NCBI RefSeq assembly: GCF_040581485.1
Contig: NC_090128.1
Location: forward strand, 31,092,931-31,156,930
DNA: 64,000 nt
Direction of reading: 5' to 3'
Source: Linepithema humile
Lineage: Eukaryota; Arthropoda; Insecta; Hymenoptera; Formicidae
Position numbers and translations under genes: made by a program. Within the stretch, counting starts at the first letter, position 1, and every line of letters begins with the position of its first letter. The notes under the pieces are model-generated. The model made no database searches. It was not told the origin of the DNA and saw nothing but the letters and a program-made list of their open reading frames with translations. This document shows positions 10,704 through 22,042 of this stretch, in pieces.

Positions 10704-11339
10704 ATGGAGATCGAACACCTCGATACTCAAAAACTGAGCCGCTCGCCGTTTGCTGTTAAAATAGTAAGGGTGTTTTCGCCTATGCTAATTTGGATTCACT
10801 TGGAAAATAGTAAAGAATCCTTCCAAAAAATGATGGAGGACTTCAACCAGCGGATGAACAAACGCCGATTTTTCCACTCGAATACAAAACTAGGTGACAT
10901 TGTTGCTCTTGAAACAAAAGGAGGATGGCAACGCGGCATCGTTACGAAGATGAACGGAGATGAGACAGTGCAGATAGGCCTCCGAGACTGGGGCGTGTAT
11001 ATTCGCCATGCAACAGCTGAACTCTACCATCTCGAGGAGAGGTTCAGAGAACATTACTGGCAAGCTGTGCCATGTAGCTTAGCCTACACAGCCCCCGCCA
11101 CTACAGGACCCACATGGTCTCGTAGGGCCATAAATGTCACTCGAAGCATCGCAGAACAGCAAACCGGAATTATGCAGATAATCAAACCAATTCGGGACGA
11201 AGGTGCACTCATCAAATTAGATATCAAGAATGAAACTAACAACGTTTACCACAACCTCAGAGACTTATTAATAGAATTAGGAGTTGCGCAAGAAATAGCG
11301 AATATAGCCACACACACCGTACCATCCGCGTTGAGTTAA
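10704..11339 (+). CDS. Tudor-domain protein encoded between env and the 3' LTR
   Basis: A 211-residue ORF. Residues about 18-52 (VKIVRVFSPMLIWIHLEN...) match the first strand and helix of the SN-like half of an extended Tudor domain. Residues about 68-125 match the Tudor barrel: KLGDIVALE, then GGWQRGIV, then IGLRDWGVYI and YHLEERFREHYWQAVPCSL. Extended Tudor domains in animals bind dimethyl-arginine on PIWI and other germ-granule proteins. Here the usual DYGN strand reads DWGV, so the asparagine that contacts methyl-arginine is not conserved. The last 75 residues show no domain I recognise. The gene lies inside the retroelement, has its own splice acceptor and is undamaged. The domain call is by eye and fairly firm; the role is inference. 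Confidence 0.72.
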   Translation: MEIEHLDTQKLSRSPFAVKIVRVFSPMLIWIHLENSKESFQKMMEDFNQRMNKRRFFHSNTKLGDIVALETKGGWQRGIVTKMNGDETVQIGLRDWGVYIRHATAELYHLEERFREHYWQAVPCSLAYTAPATTGPTWSRRAINVTRSIAEQQTGIMQIIKPIRDEGALIKLDIKNETNNVYHNLRDLLIELGVAQEIANIATHTVPSALS

Positions 11340-11611
11340 AACGCATAAGAATATACACATAATTAGTGCTATAATCACAAATAATAACTAATAAAAATAA
11401 CAAAAAATATACATATGTATATATATATAATATGTTTGTTATTAGGCAAAAGAAAAGTTTTTTATAAAAAAAAAAAGGGAAAAAAAAATTTATATAACTC
11501 ACTTTTATAAAAAATTATCTTTAAATTATCTTCTATAAGAAAGAAAATACATAAATATATATACATATATATATTCAATAGTATAAGTAATAACCATAAT
11601 ATTATACACAC

Positions 11612-11642
<31 letters not shown>

Positions 11643-12218
11643 CACATATATACACGTTTAAAATAATGTTAAGAAATATCTATATATACATATATCTCTA
11701 TATATCAAACATATATATAGTACAAAAAAAAAAAAAGAAAAAAAAAAAAAAAGAAGGTTTTACTATCTACCTCAATAAATAATCAAACATATATAATCTT
11801 ATATACATATATACATATATATAGATACATACTTCTAAAAGCATATATATATATATATCTAAGTAAATAAGCAAAATAATTAACTTAAACGTAGGCTTAA
11901 CTTCTAGTAAATATTCTACTTAATACATACACAAATAAATAATATCGTATACTTAAGGGATTTTCATATATCCGTAATCCTCTCATAAGTAAATCTTAGA
12001 TAAAGTGGAATCCTTTTCATTAACAATTTGCTATAGGGAGAATTACTTGATGATCAGTCACAGTATAGAATGTCAGAGTACCAACTTTTACAAATACAAA
12101 AAAGAGAGAGAAAGAAGAAGAAATATCTATACATACATCGAGGAGTAATGTGCCACTAATCCATTTGACGCTACACTGAAAGATCACCCTGGAGTCTGCT
12201 CGCTGCTCACGGAACTTA
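11340..12218. other. AT-rich non-coding stretch with ATATAC microsatellites
   Basis: Dominated by TATATACA-type repeats and poly-A runs up to about 11950. More complex sequence without a convincing frame follows. It lies between the Tudor gene and the small cysteine-rich ORF of element 1. Confidence 0.7.
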
Positions 12219-12479
12219 ATGTACGACTGCCCTGATTGGGAAAATACGTTAATTGTGGTAGACTACCACAATTCCCGTCACCAGTGTTGTCATAATCCGG
12301 TGACTAAGGACAAACCTGAGTACGCACCTACCACATCACCCTACCTGATCCATGAGATCAACCCATGTGAAGGTTGCGGAAACTTTATTAATAACAATGA
12401 AGATAAGAAGACTGTACAGAGAAGTTCCTGTGTAAAGATGAAAGCCGAGCTGGGGCCAAGGGATGGAGAAGATAAGTGA
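12219..12479 (+). CDS. Small cysteine/histidine-rich ORF of element 1
   Basis: An 86-residue ORF with ATG at 12219. It holds clustered Cys and His (HQCCHNP, then CEGCGNF, then SSCVKM) that could bind zinc, and ends in a charged tail. Base composition is less AT-biased than the flanks. I recognise no family, and no splice acceptor sits at its start. It may be a second accessory gene of the element or a chance frame. Confidence 0.3.
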   Translation: MYDCPDWENTLIVVDYHNSRHQCCHNPVTKDKPEYAPTTSPYLIHEINPCEGCGNFINNNEDKKTVQRSSCVKMKAELGPRDGEDK

Positions 12480-12920
12480 CTATCCAGAAAAGCAATAAAA
12501 GGGAACATGTGGTTGGACTGACCTGCGGGCCTTCGTACGTGACATTTTGGGACACGATTATCACGTAAATAAAACTCCATCTTTTCTTTTCTATACTCAT
12601 TTTACCATGTTCTATCAAACATTTAAAGGGATTCCACGGAAGAAGGCTTCACCAAATCCTTTATAGTAGATTTTTATTATTAGAAATAAAGTCGAAAGAA
12701 AAATATATATATATATAGTATGTAAGCGACAGCAAAAAAAAAAAAGGAACGAAAGGAATAAGGAAGGGGTTTTGGAGGTCGCCTTTCCTTTCCTTCTCTT
12801 TAACAAACAAACAGTGTAAGAACGATTCGGCATCTTAAATGGGAATGTTAACCGAAAAAAAAAAGGGGGAAAAGAATCTATCTTTAATTTAATTGCAAAT
12901 GTTGCATACCCCCAACATTT

Positions 12921-12935
12921 GTCTAAGGTGGGGGG
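12921..12935 (+). promoter_or_regulatory. Polypurine tract next to 3' LTR
   Basis: AAGGTGGGGGG ends at the base before the LTR start TGTTACG. This is the expected position of the plus-strand primer. A longer A/G run lies at 12855-12875. Confidence 0.65.
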
Positions 12936-13876
12936 TGTTACGTCCTGATCAGACTTCACGATTCTTTTCTTTTTATTAAATACCAGACCTAGTAAACACG
13001 GGACCAACAAAAAACTTTTAAAGAATATTATAACGCCAGAGCTGTTTTTCTCACGAGACACCATGAGCTCGAACTTTCTCACAGAGAAAAATAGCAAGGG
13101 GGATAGATATTTGAAAATACCTTGGTCGGTCAGCGTGCCTATCGTCGTCAGAAAAATCATAAAAGTCAAAACTTGCGGTAACCGGAGTCTTTAGTCGACT
13201 CCAGATGTTTAAAGTAGGAAATAAAAACTGGCACTAGCTAGCCATATACTTGGATTCTGCCTACGGGAACCCTAATAGATAGGATTTTACCGAGTGACGA
13301 TCGGGTAATGACCACAGTCGCACGCCTAGAAGGCATGACACCTGATACGGTGCACGTGTTCAGTAGGTCTGGGAAACCGAGATGCATTAATCGCACTCTC
13401 CACGCGACCCCAGGGCCACGCGACAGTCGTAAACTGTCAAATTTATTAGATCAGTGACCCAAGGCCTCGCGAACTCATATACCGATTCTCAACCCTCCAA
13501 TCCGAAAGCCGGGAATCGGGGCAAGCACCTCTATAGACCACCCTTCATTCCGTCGTACGGTCTAAAGACTACGCCCACCTAGATCTTAAGACACTGAGAT
13601 GCACCCCACCTATACTAATTAACACCAACCGGGTTACGCCACCTCAAAAACCTACCCCCATCGCATATGGACCCGAAACGACGCTATTCCTTATTCGTTA
13701 GGGCCCCTTTCTTCCTACCCCCATTCCAAGTAACTTAATTACCTAAACCTAATCCTATTAGTTAAAAATGACGCCATCCTCCCCCACATTAAAAATCTTC
13801 TCACAAGACTAATTCCTATTCGATCCCCGCTTCAAAAACCTAAGATTTTCCAAATGGATCCACCCCAAGGAAAGGG

Positions 13877-13883
13877 TATAAAA
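13877..13883 (+). promoter_or_regulatory. LTR TATA box
   Basis: TATAAAA in a GC-richer context (GGGTATAAAAACCCG). Transcription would start about 25-30 bases downstream. Confidence 0.6.
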
Positions 13884-14406
13884 ACCCGTGTTTTGGTGGC
13901 TCCAAGCGCAACTATACACAATCACACACAGTTTTTCAAGCAGTTTGCGCAGTTATTCCGTTTAGCTCAGTTTCTCGAAACAGTTTTTCGAGTAGTTCGG
14001 GGGCGCGAATCAAAGAGTAAAATCAGTTGATACTTTGTCGCGACCATCTCGTGGTGCATCTCAAGTAGAAGACTCATCACCCTGACGACACCATCCCGCA
14101 GTAGGGTGCCCACTCGTTTACAAAAGGGTCCGACGCCTATACAACACCTTCCCTCAACGGGGCGCCTGCTCAGAACCACCGAACATATTCAACGCGATCC
14201 GAAACTACTCTGCAACGAGTAAGTCAGTTCATTTCTCTTTATTTTATTATTTCTTCTGTCCTCCCTCCGGAAAAATAATCCACATACACACACACACACA
14301 CACACATTTGTAAAGAATACACAAAATAAAATTATTAGCACCTGCGATTAAGAATTAAGTTTTTGTATCCTAATTATAAATTCAATCAAATTAAAATGTT
14401 GTCTTT

Positions 14407-14412
14407 AATAAA
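14407..14412 (+). terminator. LTR polyadenylation signal
   Basis: AATAAA about 525 bases after the TATA box, followed by T-rich sequence. Confidence 0.5.
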
Positions 14413-14699
14413 TTAAACTTTTGTTCTTTTTCATTTAACCACACCCTCCTCGTTCGTCACCCCCCTCACACCTTCCCTCTCAAATTGCGCACAAAGGTTC
14501 CGCCCCGGGTAATAGGGATTCAATTCCTTGACCCAAAAAGGGAACCACGAGCGGTTGACTTGTTGACGGAGTAAAAACGACTCTTCCAGTCGCTGACCCG
14601 TCGCAAGTCCTAAACGTGCCGCTCGGCTCGTGCGGTCAGGTCCGTTTACGTCGATCGCCGAGCCCAACGAAAAAATTCTACATCTATCAGGACGTAACA

Positions 14700-17600
14700 G
14701 ATATCATTGATACTTCATCAATTATAAAAAGAATAACATCCTTTAGCTCCGTTCGCAGAATTGGTAACACATGGTCAGACAATTTTCTATATTTAGGAGT
14801 ATGACCATGTTCAACAGGTAATTGAAGCAATCTATGAACTGTCAAGCCGTCTATATTAAACGCTGCTATACCAGTAGGTGCTGATACAGCAGTATCTTTT
14901 TCGAGATTTTGTTTGATCCAACATGTAACAGTTTTGATTAAAAAGCTTTTTCCAGTACCACCTTCTCCGCTAACATACAGTCGCAATATTGAAGTATCTG
15001 ACTGTATAGTGGTAATGATTCTGTCAAATACTCTTTTCTGATCCATGTTTAATTGTCCTATCATTTCAGAGACATCGATTTCTTGAATATTATTCTTATC
15101 ACCGAGATCTTTAAAGTCTTGCATCGCTTCACCCGCTTCTATATTTTCAACACCTATCGGATTATCAGGATCATCCTGTGATTCACGTTTTTGCGCTTTA
15201 TCTAAACATTCTTGAACCAACTGTTTAGCAGCTTCAAATGCTTCTTGCAATTCTTCTAGCTTTTCGTGATATTTTAATGCTTCCGTTAAATGTAGTTTTA
15301 CTTTGTGAAATGATTCTGCATAAGTATCACATTCATTTTTAAGATCTTCTAATTTGTTCCACGGTTGAAACATAAGTAATAATGAAAAGAAATAATTTTC
15401 CGGTTGTATCTTAATATTATATTTATAATGATTGATAAGATATCCTCGCTGTCGTCGTATAAGATAGTAACTATTGCCCATTTTATAAAATTCACCTTTG
15501 TTATTTCGTGGTTTGGCTTTTCTGATATCATACCATTTTGCGAACTCGTAAAGAGACATAAATTCCAGTTCTTCTGGTCTCTGTGGATAGTGATCATCTA
15601 TCAACGATTCATGAAATAAATCTGTCGATTGACTAGCAAGTGCCTCAATCTCTTTACAAGTTTTTAATTTTCGTGATCTAATTCGATTAACATCTAACCA
15701 TCTAATAGTTGTATCTGAATCGGTTCCATATAAAGCGATACCCAGTAATGTATCAGCAGCTTCAAGAGCTCCACATTCTCTGTTACTCGTAAATCGTAAA
15801 GCAATATTCCAAAGACGGCTGGCCAATGATTTATTTGTATTATTTTTAGCATCAAGAATAATATCAGACAACTCACATTTTGCCGCTTTATTCATATATT
15901 TGGTAATGTACCAGGTAAGCAATGTCGATTTTTCGCCAATAAATTGTATATCCATATTTTCTTCCCAAGCAGTTAATAGGACAGGATTATAATCATTTAT
16001 ATTGATTTCTTCTTCTGTTCGAGGAATATTGTAAAGCCTACTTTTATGTTTCAATTGTTTTCTACCTGCTATTGCAGTTTTGACCTCAATTATTTTTAAA
16101 GACTCAGTAACAGAACGAGGAAATCCAAAACGACATACTCGAACAACTTTACGTCCTACTTTTTTAGAACGAAGACAATAGTCGTTATGTTTGTGTCGTT
16201 GATGTGTATTAACACGCCTGTGCAATAGTGGTGAGATATTTTTATTTGGAATTTTACAACTAACATGTTGTAAAATAAATTTGGAAACTTTTTCCATACT
16301 AGATTCACCAATAATTGGGGCATCTTTAATCCAAATTAATAAATGAAAATGTTGTATTCCTCTACCTTGATATTCTCGTCGCCAGAAATAATGCATTACC
16401 TCTCCAATTGGATTATCTTCCGAACAAATAAAATCAAGCATTGCCCAAAACATGTTATCGAGAAATCTCGATGTTGACACAGGATCTTTAGCGATAAGTG
16501 CACTGGTGCTTAACGATGTATCACACCATCCATTTACTTCACGAATGTATTCACCTAATTCTTCCCACAACCATTCACCAGGACTTAATGTTAGAAACCA
16601 TGTTGCGGGTCCATAATGGTGTGTCATACAATTTAAATCACTTCTCGGTCTACGCCAAAATTGTTCCGTATTCCTTAGCGACGCAAATATTGTGCTCAAA
16701 TCAGATTCTAATAAATCTTTGGACATTGCCTCTAAATATTCCTTAGCCGTGTAACGAGCTCGTTGATTAGTAGTATACATTTTATGATAAATTCCACGTT
16801 TTAACTGACGTATATTGGTACCGTTTAACAAATAAAATAGATATTGTTGATTTAATCTATACTGCGGATGTTTGGACATTAAGCGACATTTAATGAATTC
16901 ATGGTCATGAAGCTTGACCCCCCTATCTGCATGCTCTCCATTAATACCGTAAGGATATAAATCAGGAAAACATAACAAATCCAAACATTTTTCACGATTA
17001 TCCATAGGTATATCCTGAATTTTTAACATTTGATATAAAGCCGTTGCAGTTTTATTTTCCCTTTTTTCATATAATGGATATATAGAATATTGCTCATAGT
17101 TATCATTATCATTAATAATCTGAGTTAGTAATGCCTCATGTCGACTCAATGCCTTATCTTCAACGTTTTCCATTTCCTGCATTTTGGATTTTGAATTATT
17201 TAATAATTCATGTTCCTCATCAAATATATCTTGTTCAACATTTTCATCCTCTTGCATTTGGAATTCCATATTATTCAATTGCAAAATTAAATCATCGTGT
17301 GAATTCGGTATTATTATTCCAGAATATAAAGGATTGTTGTTCTTCAACCACATCAATGCATCAATTACTTTTGTAACATTTACCATCTCTTCCCAGATAA
17401 CTTTAGATTTTGTGGGAATACCTCTAACTAAGATATATAATTCATGATTAATATTTATCGCATTAGTTTCAGAACATAATTTGTTTAATGTCTCTTGTAT
17501 TGGAAGTGGTAAATGAAAGGTTCTACCTTTAACTTTTTGTATCATTTGTCTTCCAGGTAATTTTTTATTCATAACAGTTCCCATTTTAACAACAGTTTGA

Positions 17601-20600
17601 AACGCTTTAGCTCTCTGTATAAGAATCTTTTCGAATGTGTTAAGAGATGATATCACATCCGGCACATGATTTGTACGAAGATTATTCAAGATGCAATATG
17701 CAGGCATCGAACCTTCACGAAATTTTCCTTTACAATAAATACATATGTACTGCGAATTAATTTGTTGCTTTTTTACATGTTCCATTAAATCTTTCCAAAT
17801 TGGAGTATCCATTTTTATTCTAAGACTTGTGATCTCAGAAACGTTTCTTCTATAACAAAGTCTTTCACATGATACACAAGCATGACGCGGTGTATCCATT
17901 AAGCGTTTTTTCAATATCTTAAATGCATTCTTATATTTAGAAAATATATCATCCTCATTTGCAATTGCATCGCTTTGCTTACGTTTGTACATATCTGTTA
18001 TTTCTTGTGCTGCAGTCACAATTTCATTTAATACATCTAAATCAGCACAATTTAATGCTTTATCTAACTTAAACATTTGTCCACAAACACTTGTGAGTTG
18101 ATAAATCAAACGTTTAATATTTCTTACTTTTGGAAAGTGAGGCGATAGCAATACAACTGGTAGAAACATCGCTTTACAAAGAGTTAAATCGATGTAACAA
18201 CTTTGCGCGTGACCCAATTTTAAATCTGAAGTTTTTACTGTACATTTATACATATCTTCTACCAATGTAGGTATATTTTTTAAAGCACATGTATCAACAA
18301 TTTCAAGAAATTTTTGATAACGTTTAATCAAAGCTGGATTGTCAATTTTACATAAAGTGGGACAACACGACCATGACTTTTTCGCTCGTGCTGTTGTCAA
18401 AGGTAACACATTTATAACTTGACCTTCCATATTCATTGCTAAAGATTCTTGTAAAGTTGCTTTACAATACATAGAATCTGCAAAATAATTTTCGGATGAA
18501 GCTGTATGTCTAGATACTCCACACAAAGCATTCAATTGTTCATCAATTGTATGACATTCAACAACAAGAGTCAAACATACTTCTGCTTTCTTTTTAAGTC
18601 TATATAATATTTTATTCATGTCGTCAATATAATTATTTCTAACATTATTACACCAACGTACTATTTTCTCAGCTTCTAATTGTTTTTCGATATTACATTC
18701 AATATTTAATTTTTTCGAAATATTTTTAATGAATGTTATCAAAGAACCATTTTTTAATTTTATAGAATTTTTGCACCGAACATTTCTATATTTTTTAGTG
18801 ATGTTATTAGTAACATTGCAATTTTTTATGTTATGTTTATATTTCAATGTTTCATTCTTTTTTTCTCTTTCTTCTTTCTTTTTCTTATAATATTGTTTGT
18901 TATAATTCCATTTACGTTCTAATATTTTTTGTCTACTTTCTTCCTTTTGCATCAATTTAGAATAACGTATGCGCTCTTGCGTGCATCGCATTGCAAAATT
19001 TTTATCATATTGTTGCCGCTTTTTAGCGCGATTATAATCTAAATTTTCTTTATATCTGCGCTTCTTTTTAGCACAATTATCTTCTACATTTTCTTTATAT
19101 CTGCGCTTCTTTTTAGCACGATTATCTTCTACATTTTCTTTATATCTGCGCTTCTTTTTAGCACGATTATCTTCTACATTTTCTTCATATCTGCGCTTCT
19201 TTTTAGCACGATTATCTTCTACATTTTCTTCATATCTGCGCTTCTTTTTAGCACGATTATCTTCTACATTTTCTTCATATCTGCGCTTCTTTTTAGCGCG
19301 ATTATCTTCTAATTTTTTTTTATATGTGCGCTTTTTTTTAACGCGATTATCTTCTAAATTTTCCTTATATTTCTGTATCTTTTTAGCACGATTATATTCT
19401 AAATTTTGTTTATATCGATGTCGTTCGTAATGCGCATGATTTTTTAAGTAATCACATATATCTTGATTTTCCTTTTTGCAACTTTCTTTGTTATCAACAA
19501 AATTGTTAGTCAATGTAATATTATCATCTATATTTATTATCTCTTGGTTATCCTTGTTATTAATTTGATCAACAAAATTGTTCTTTAATGTATTTGATTT
19601 TTGTTCTATTTTATTTTGTTCTATTGTACGTAAAGGAGCTACTTTTTTTGGTTTTATTATTGCTAACGGAGATACTTTTTGAATAACTCCATATATTAAA
19701 TCTTGAGGAAAATGCTCTATTACATTAGATTCCAAAATTTTTACTAAATGTGAACGCATTAAGCTATGATCATACTTTACTGTATCAGGCTTGATATTAA
19801 ATAGTAATGAAGTTGCAAAAGCTATTGAAAAAACACCACAATCATTACCGTTTGGTTGTTGCTGCACAGTAGGAAATCGGACAGGCCGTTGATCAAAAGA
19901 ATAAGTCGGAAATAATCGTCTTAAAAATTGTTCATGATTTTTATGCAACTTCTTTTTATTTAATGAATCATAAATAAATAAGTTTTGTGCATCATAATAA
20001 CTGCATACCCAATGTCCATCTAATGCGCCAGGACCTGACGAACTATATAATATCTGTATATGTTCATTATTGTCAGGTATAGGTTGTATTTCATCAAGAC
20101 ATTGTAATAGCAATGTTTCGACAGGTCTATAATTAGAACATCTTTCTAAAAGATGATTAAAATGTTTTATATGCAAATCTGTTAGCCATTCACCTTGAAC
20201 AATAATATTTTTTTGTTCGGATGACAAAACTATTTTTGTCTCAGTTTTTATTATAATCATTTGATCTCGATATCTTTCATTTTGCATATCATTTTCTAAG
20301 TACACCTGTATACGTCCTTCATTCTCTTTATAATCTTTTTTATAAACTTGATCAATACGATTATTATTAATTAATGTTAGATCTGCAATTTTGTCTAAAT
20401 CTGCTATGTTTTTTTGCATTTTTAACAAATCATTATTTAATTTCTTTAATTTACAAGGACGATTATACTGTTCCAATTGATTTAATTTCTTTTCATTTGT
20501 TTTATTTTGATGTATCATACGCTTACGAGTTGTTTCAGCTTCTTTTGCTTTTATTAATGCCAATGAAAGTACTTTTTGAACACCATATTTTGGATCTTGA

Positions 20601-21139
20601 GGAAAATGTTCGATTACATTAGATTCAAAAATTTTTATCAAATGTGAACGCATTAAGCTATGGTCGTACTTAACTTTTTCTGGTTTAATATTGAATAGTA
20701 AGGAAATTGCAAAAGCTATTGCGAAAACACCGCAATCGTTACTATTCGGTTGACATTGCACAGTTGGAAATTTGATAGGTCGTTTTTCAAAAGGATAAGT
20801 TGGAAATAATCGTCTTAAAAATTGTTCATAATCTCCGTGCAACTTTTTATTATTTAGCGAATCATAAATAAATAAATTTTTACTGTCGTAATAGCTACAT
20901 ATCCAATGTCCATCTAATGCGTTTAAACCTGACGAGCTAAATAATATCTGTATATGTTTCTTATATTCTGGTGCACATTGTATTGTATTTAGAGAATACA
21001 ATTTTTGTGTTTGCACGGGTCTATAATCTGAACAAGTTCTTAAAAGATGTGCAAAATGCTCCATATGTATATCATTTAACCATTCGCCTTGAGCAATAAT
21101 ACGTTTCTGATCAAATGACAGCGCTATTTGTTTTTCCAT
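14700..21139 (-). pseudogene. Helitron Rep/helicase with two N-terminal Ulp1-like protease domains, truncated
   Basis: The open frame runs about 2150 codons, the last few from the LTR, with a stop at 14687. Two tandem Ulp1/C48 cysteine protease domains come first: residues about 1-190 (H78, D93, C136 in NDCGVF) and about 300-495 (H376, D391, C434). Residues about 580-706 hold nine or so lysine/arginine-rich repeats of 15 residues (core KKKRRYEENVEDNRA). A Helitron-type N-terminal region follows. The HUH nickase motif HFH is at about residue 1596, with YITKYMNK downstream as candidate catalytic tyrosines. A Pif1-like helicase starts at about 2055 (Walker A GEGGTGKS) and is cut in Walker B (FIIDEVSMIS) by element 1. 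Helitrons move as rolling-circle transposons. The rest is intact, so the cut is recent. Confidence 0.88.
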
Positions 21140-21189
21140 TTTTATAGGTATTTTTGCCTTATAATAAAATATTATATTATTATTTGCAA

Positions 21190-21480
21190 GAGCACAGCAA
21201 TTGTTTTTTACAGGTGCACAGCAACCCTTCTTTTTATATCAAGTGTTTAAAGACGCACTGCAGTCACTCTTGAAGGTGCACAGCAACCCTTCTTTTTATA
21301 TCAAGTGTTTAAAGACGCACAGCAGTCTTTCTTGAAGGTGCACAGCAACCTTTCTTTTTTATAAGTGCACAGCAACTCATATGAAGGTGCACAGCAACCT
21401 TTCTTTTTTATAAGTGCACAGCAACTCATATGAAGGTGCACAGCAACCTTTCTTTTTTATAAGTGCACAGCAACTCTTAT
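21190..21480. repeat. Tandem GTGCACAGCAACC repeats at Helitron 5' side
   Basis: The words AGGTGCACAGCAACC and AAGTGCACAGCAACTC alternate with T-rich spacers in units of roughly 50-60 bp, about five times. The array is just upstream of the Helitron gene (minus strand) and may hold subterminal Rep-binding sites. Confidence 0.75.
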
Positions 21481-21821
21481 ATATAAAAAGAAATATACCT
21501 ACTTAAACCTAAACTCCTCCTCTGGAACGTTCTGATCTGGAAATCTAAAAAACTGAAAAAAAATTAATAAATTGAACTATTTTCTATTTTTTAAATTTTA
21601 AATACCTTAATAATAATTAAAAGTTCTATTTCTTTTTCCTTTTGTTCGTCCTCTTCTCCTGTGTCTGGCTCTCTCTCAATCTTTCTCCCTCGCTTTTTTT
21701 TTCTTTCTCTCTCTCTCTTTCTTCAATAATCAGTATCTGTAATAAAAATTAATTTAAGCCACAAATTTTTTACCTCTGAAAACTAAAGAATTATATTTTT
21801 ATATGTTTTTTGTTGTTACAG

Positions 21822-21928
21822 CACCACGGTGGAGTAGAGGAAGAGGAGGAGGAAATCGCGGTCACCGAGGAGGTCGCGGTGGAAATCGCGGTGGAGGTGG
21901 ACACCGGCCGGTCCACTTCCATTTTTAA
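21822..21928 (+). CDS. Terminal exon fragment encoding an RGG box
   Basis: After a strong acceptor (TTTTTTGTTGTTACAG, ending 21821) one frame encodes arginine/glycine repeats (SRGRGGGNRGHRGGRGG) and ends HRPVHFHF before TAA at 21926-21928. RGG boxes bind RNA and are arginine-methylation targets. The 5' exons were not found. Helitrons are known to carry captured exons, and this one lies beside the Helitron, but whether it is inside its border is not known. It could be a host gene end. Confidence 0.35.
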
Positions 21929-22042
21929 AACAGTTATATTATATTACAGTAAAAAAAGTTTATTTCTTTTCTTCTCTAAAAAAAAGTAGAAACAGATAGA
22001 AAAAGAACATTCGTATAATTTTCCAATGATTTTTTTTTGCAT

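Larger units (their letters stand above)
1..14699 (+). mobile_element. Ty3/Gypsy-type retrovirus-like element 1 (5' end outside window)
   Basis: One LTR element runs from before base 1 to the end of its 3' LTR at 14699. The order on one strand is pol, env, Tudor-domain gene, small ORF, polypurine tract, LTR. The 5' LTR, primer-binding site, gag and protease must lie to the left. A 4.3-kb TTAA-flanked DNA element (5661-9933) sits inside env. The element landed in the helicase domain of a Helitron, whose reading frame (opposite strand) runs up to 14700. The missing helicase C-terminus should therefore lie beyond the 5' LTR, outside the window. A pol frameshift and the env insertion mean this copy is not functional as it stands. 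Confidence 0.85.
12936..14699 (+). repeat. 3' LTR of element 1, 1764 bp
   Basis: The LTR starts TGTTACGTCCTGAT and ends ATCAGGACGTAACA, a 14-bp terminal inverted repeat with the canonical TG...CA ends. A TATA box lies at 13877 and an AATAAA at 14407, which places R at roughly 13905-14430. A polypurine tract abuts the left end. The right end abuts Helitron coding sequence. The 5' LTR is outside the window, so the target duplication cannot be checked here. Confidence 0.85.
14700..21490 (-). mobile_element. Helitron, 3' part cut off by element 1
   Basis: Defined by the Rep/helicase gene on the - strand. The 5' end lies right of 21139, probably beyond the GTGCACAGCAACC repeat array; the exact TC terminus could not be fixed. 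The 3' end is separated by element 1 and lies off the window to the left. Confidence 0.75.
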
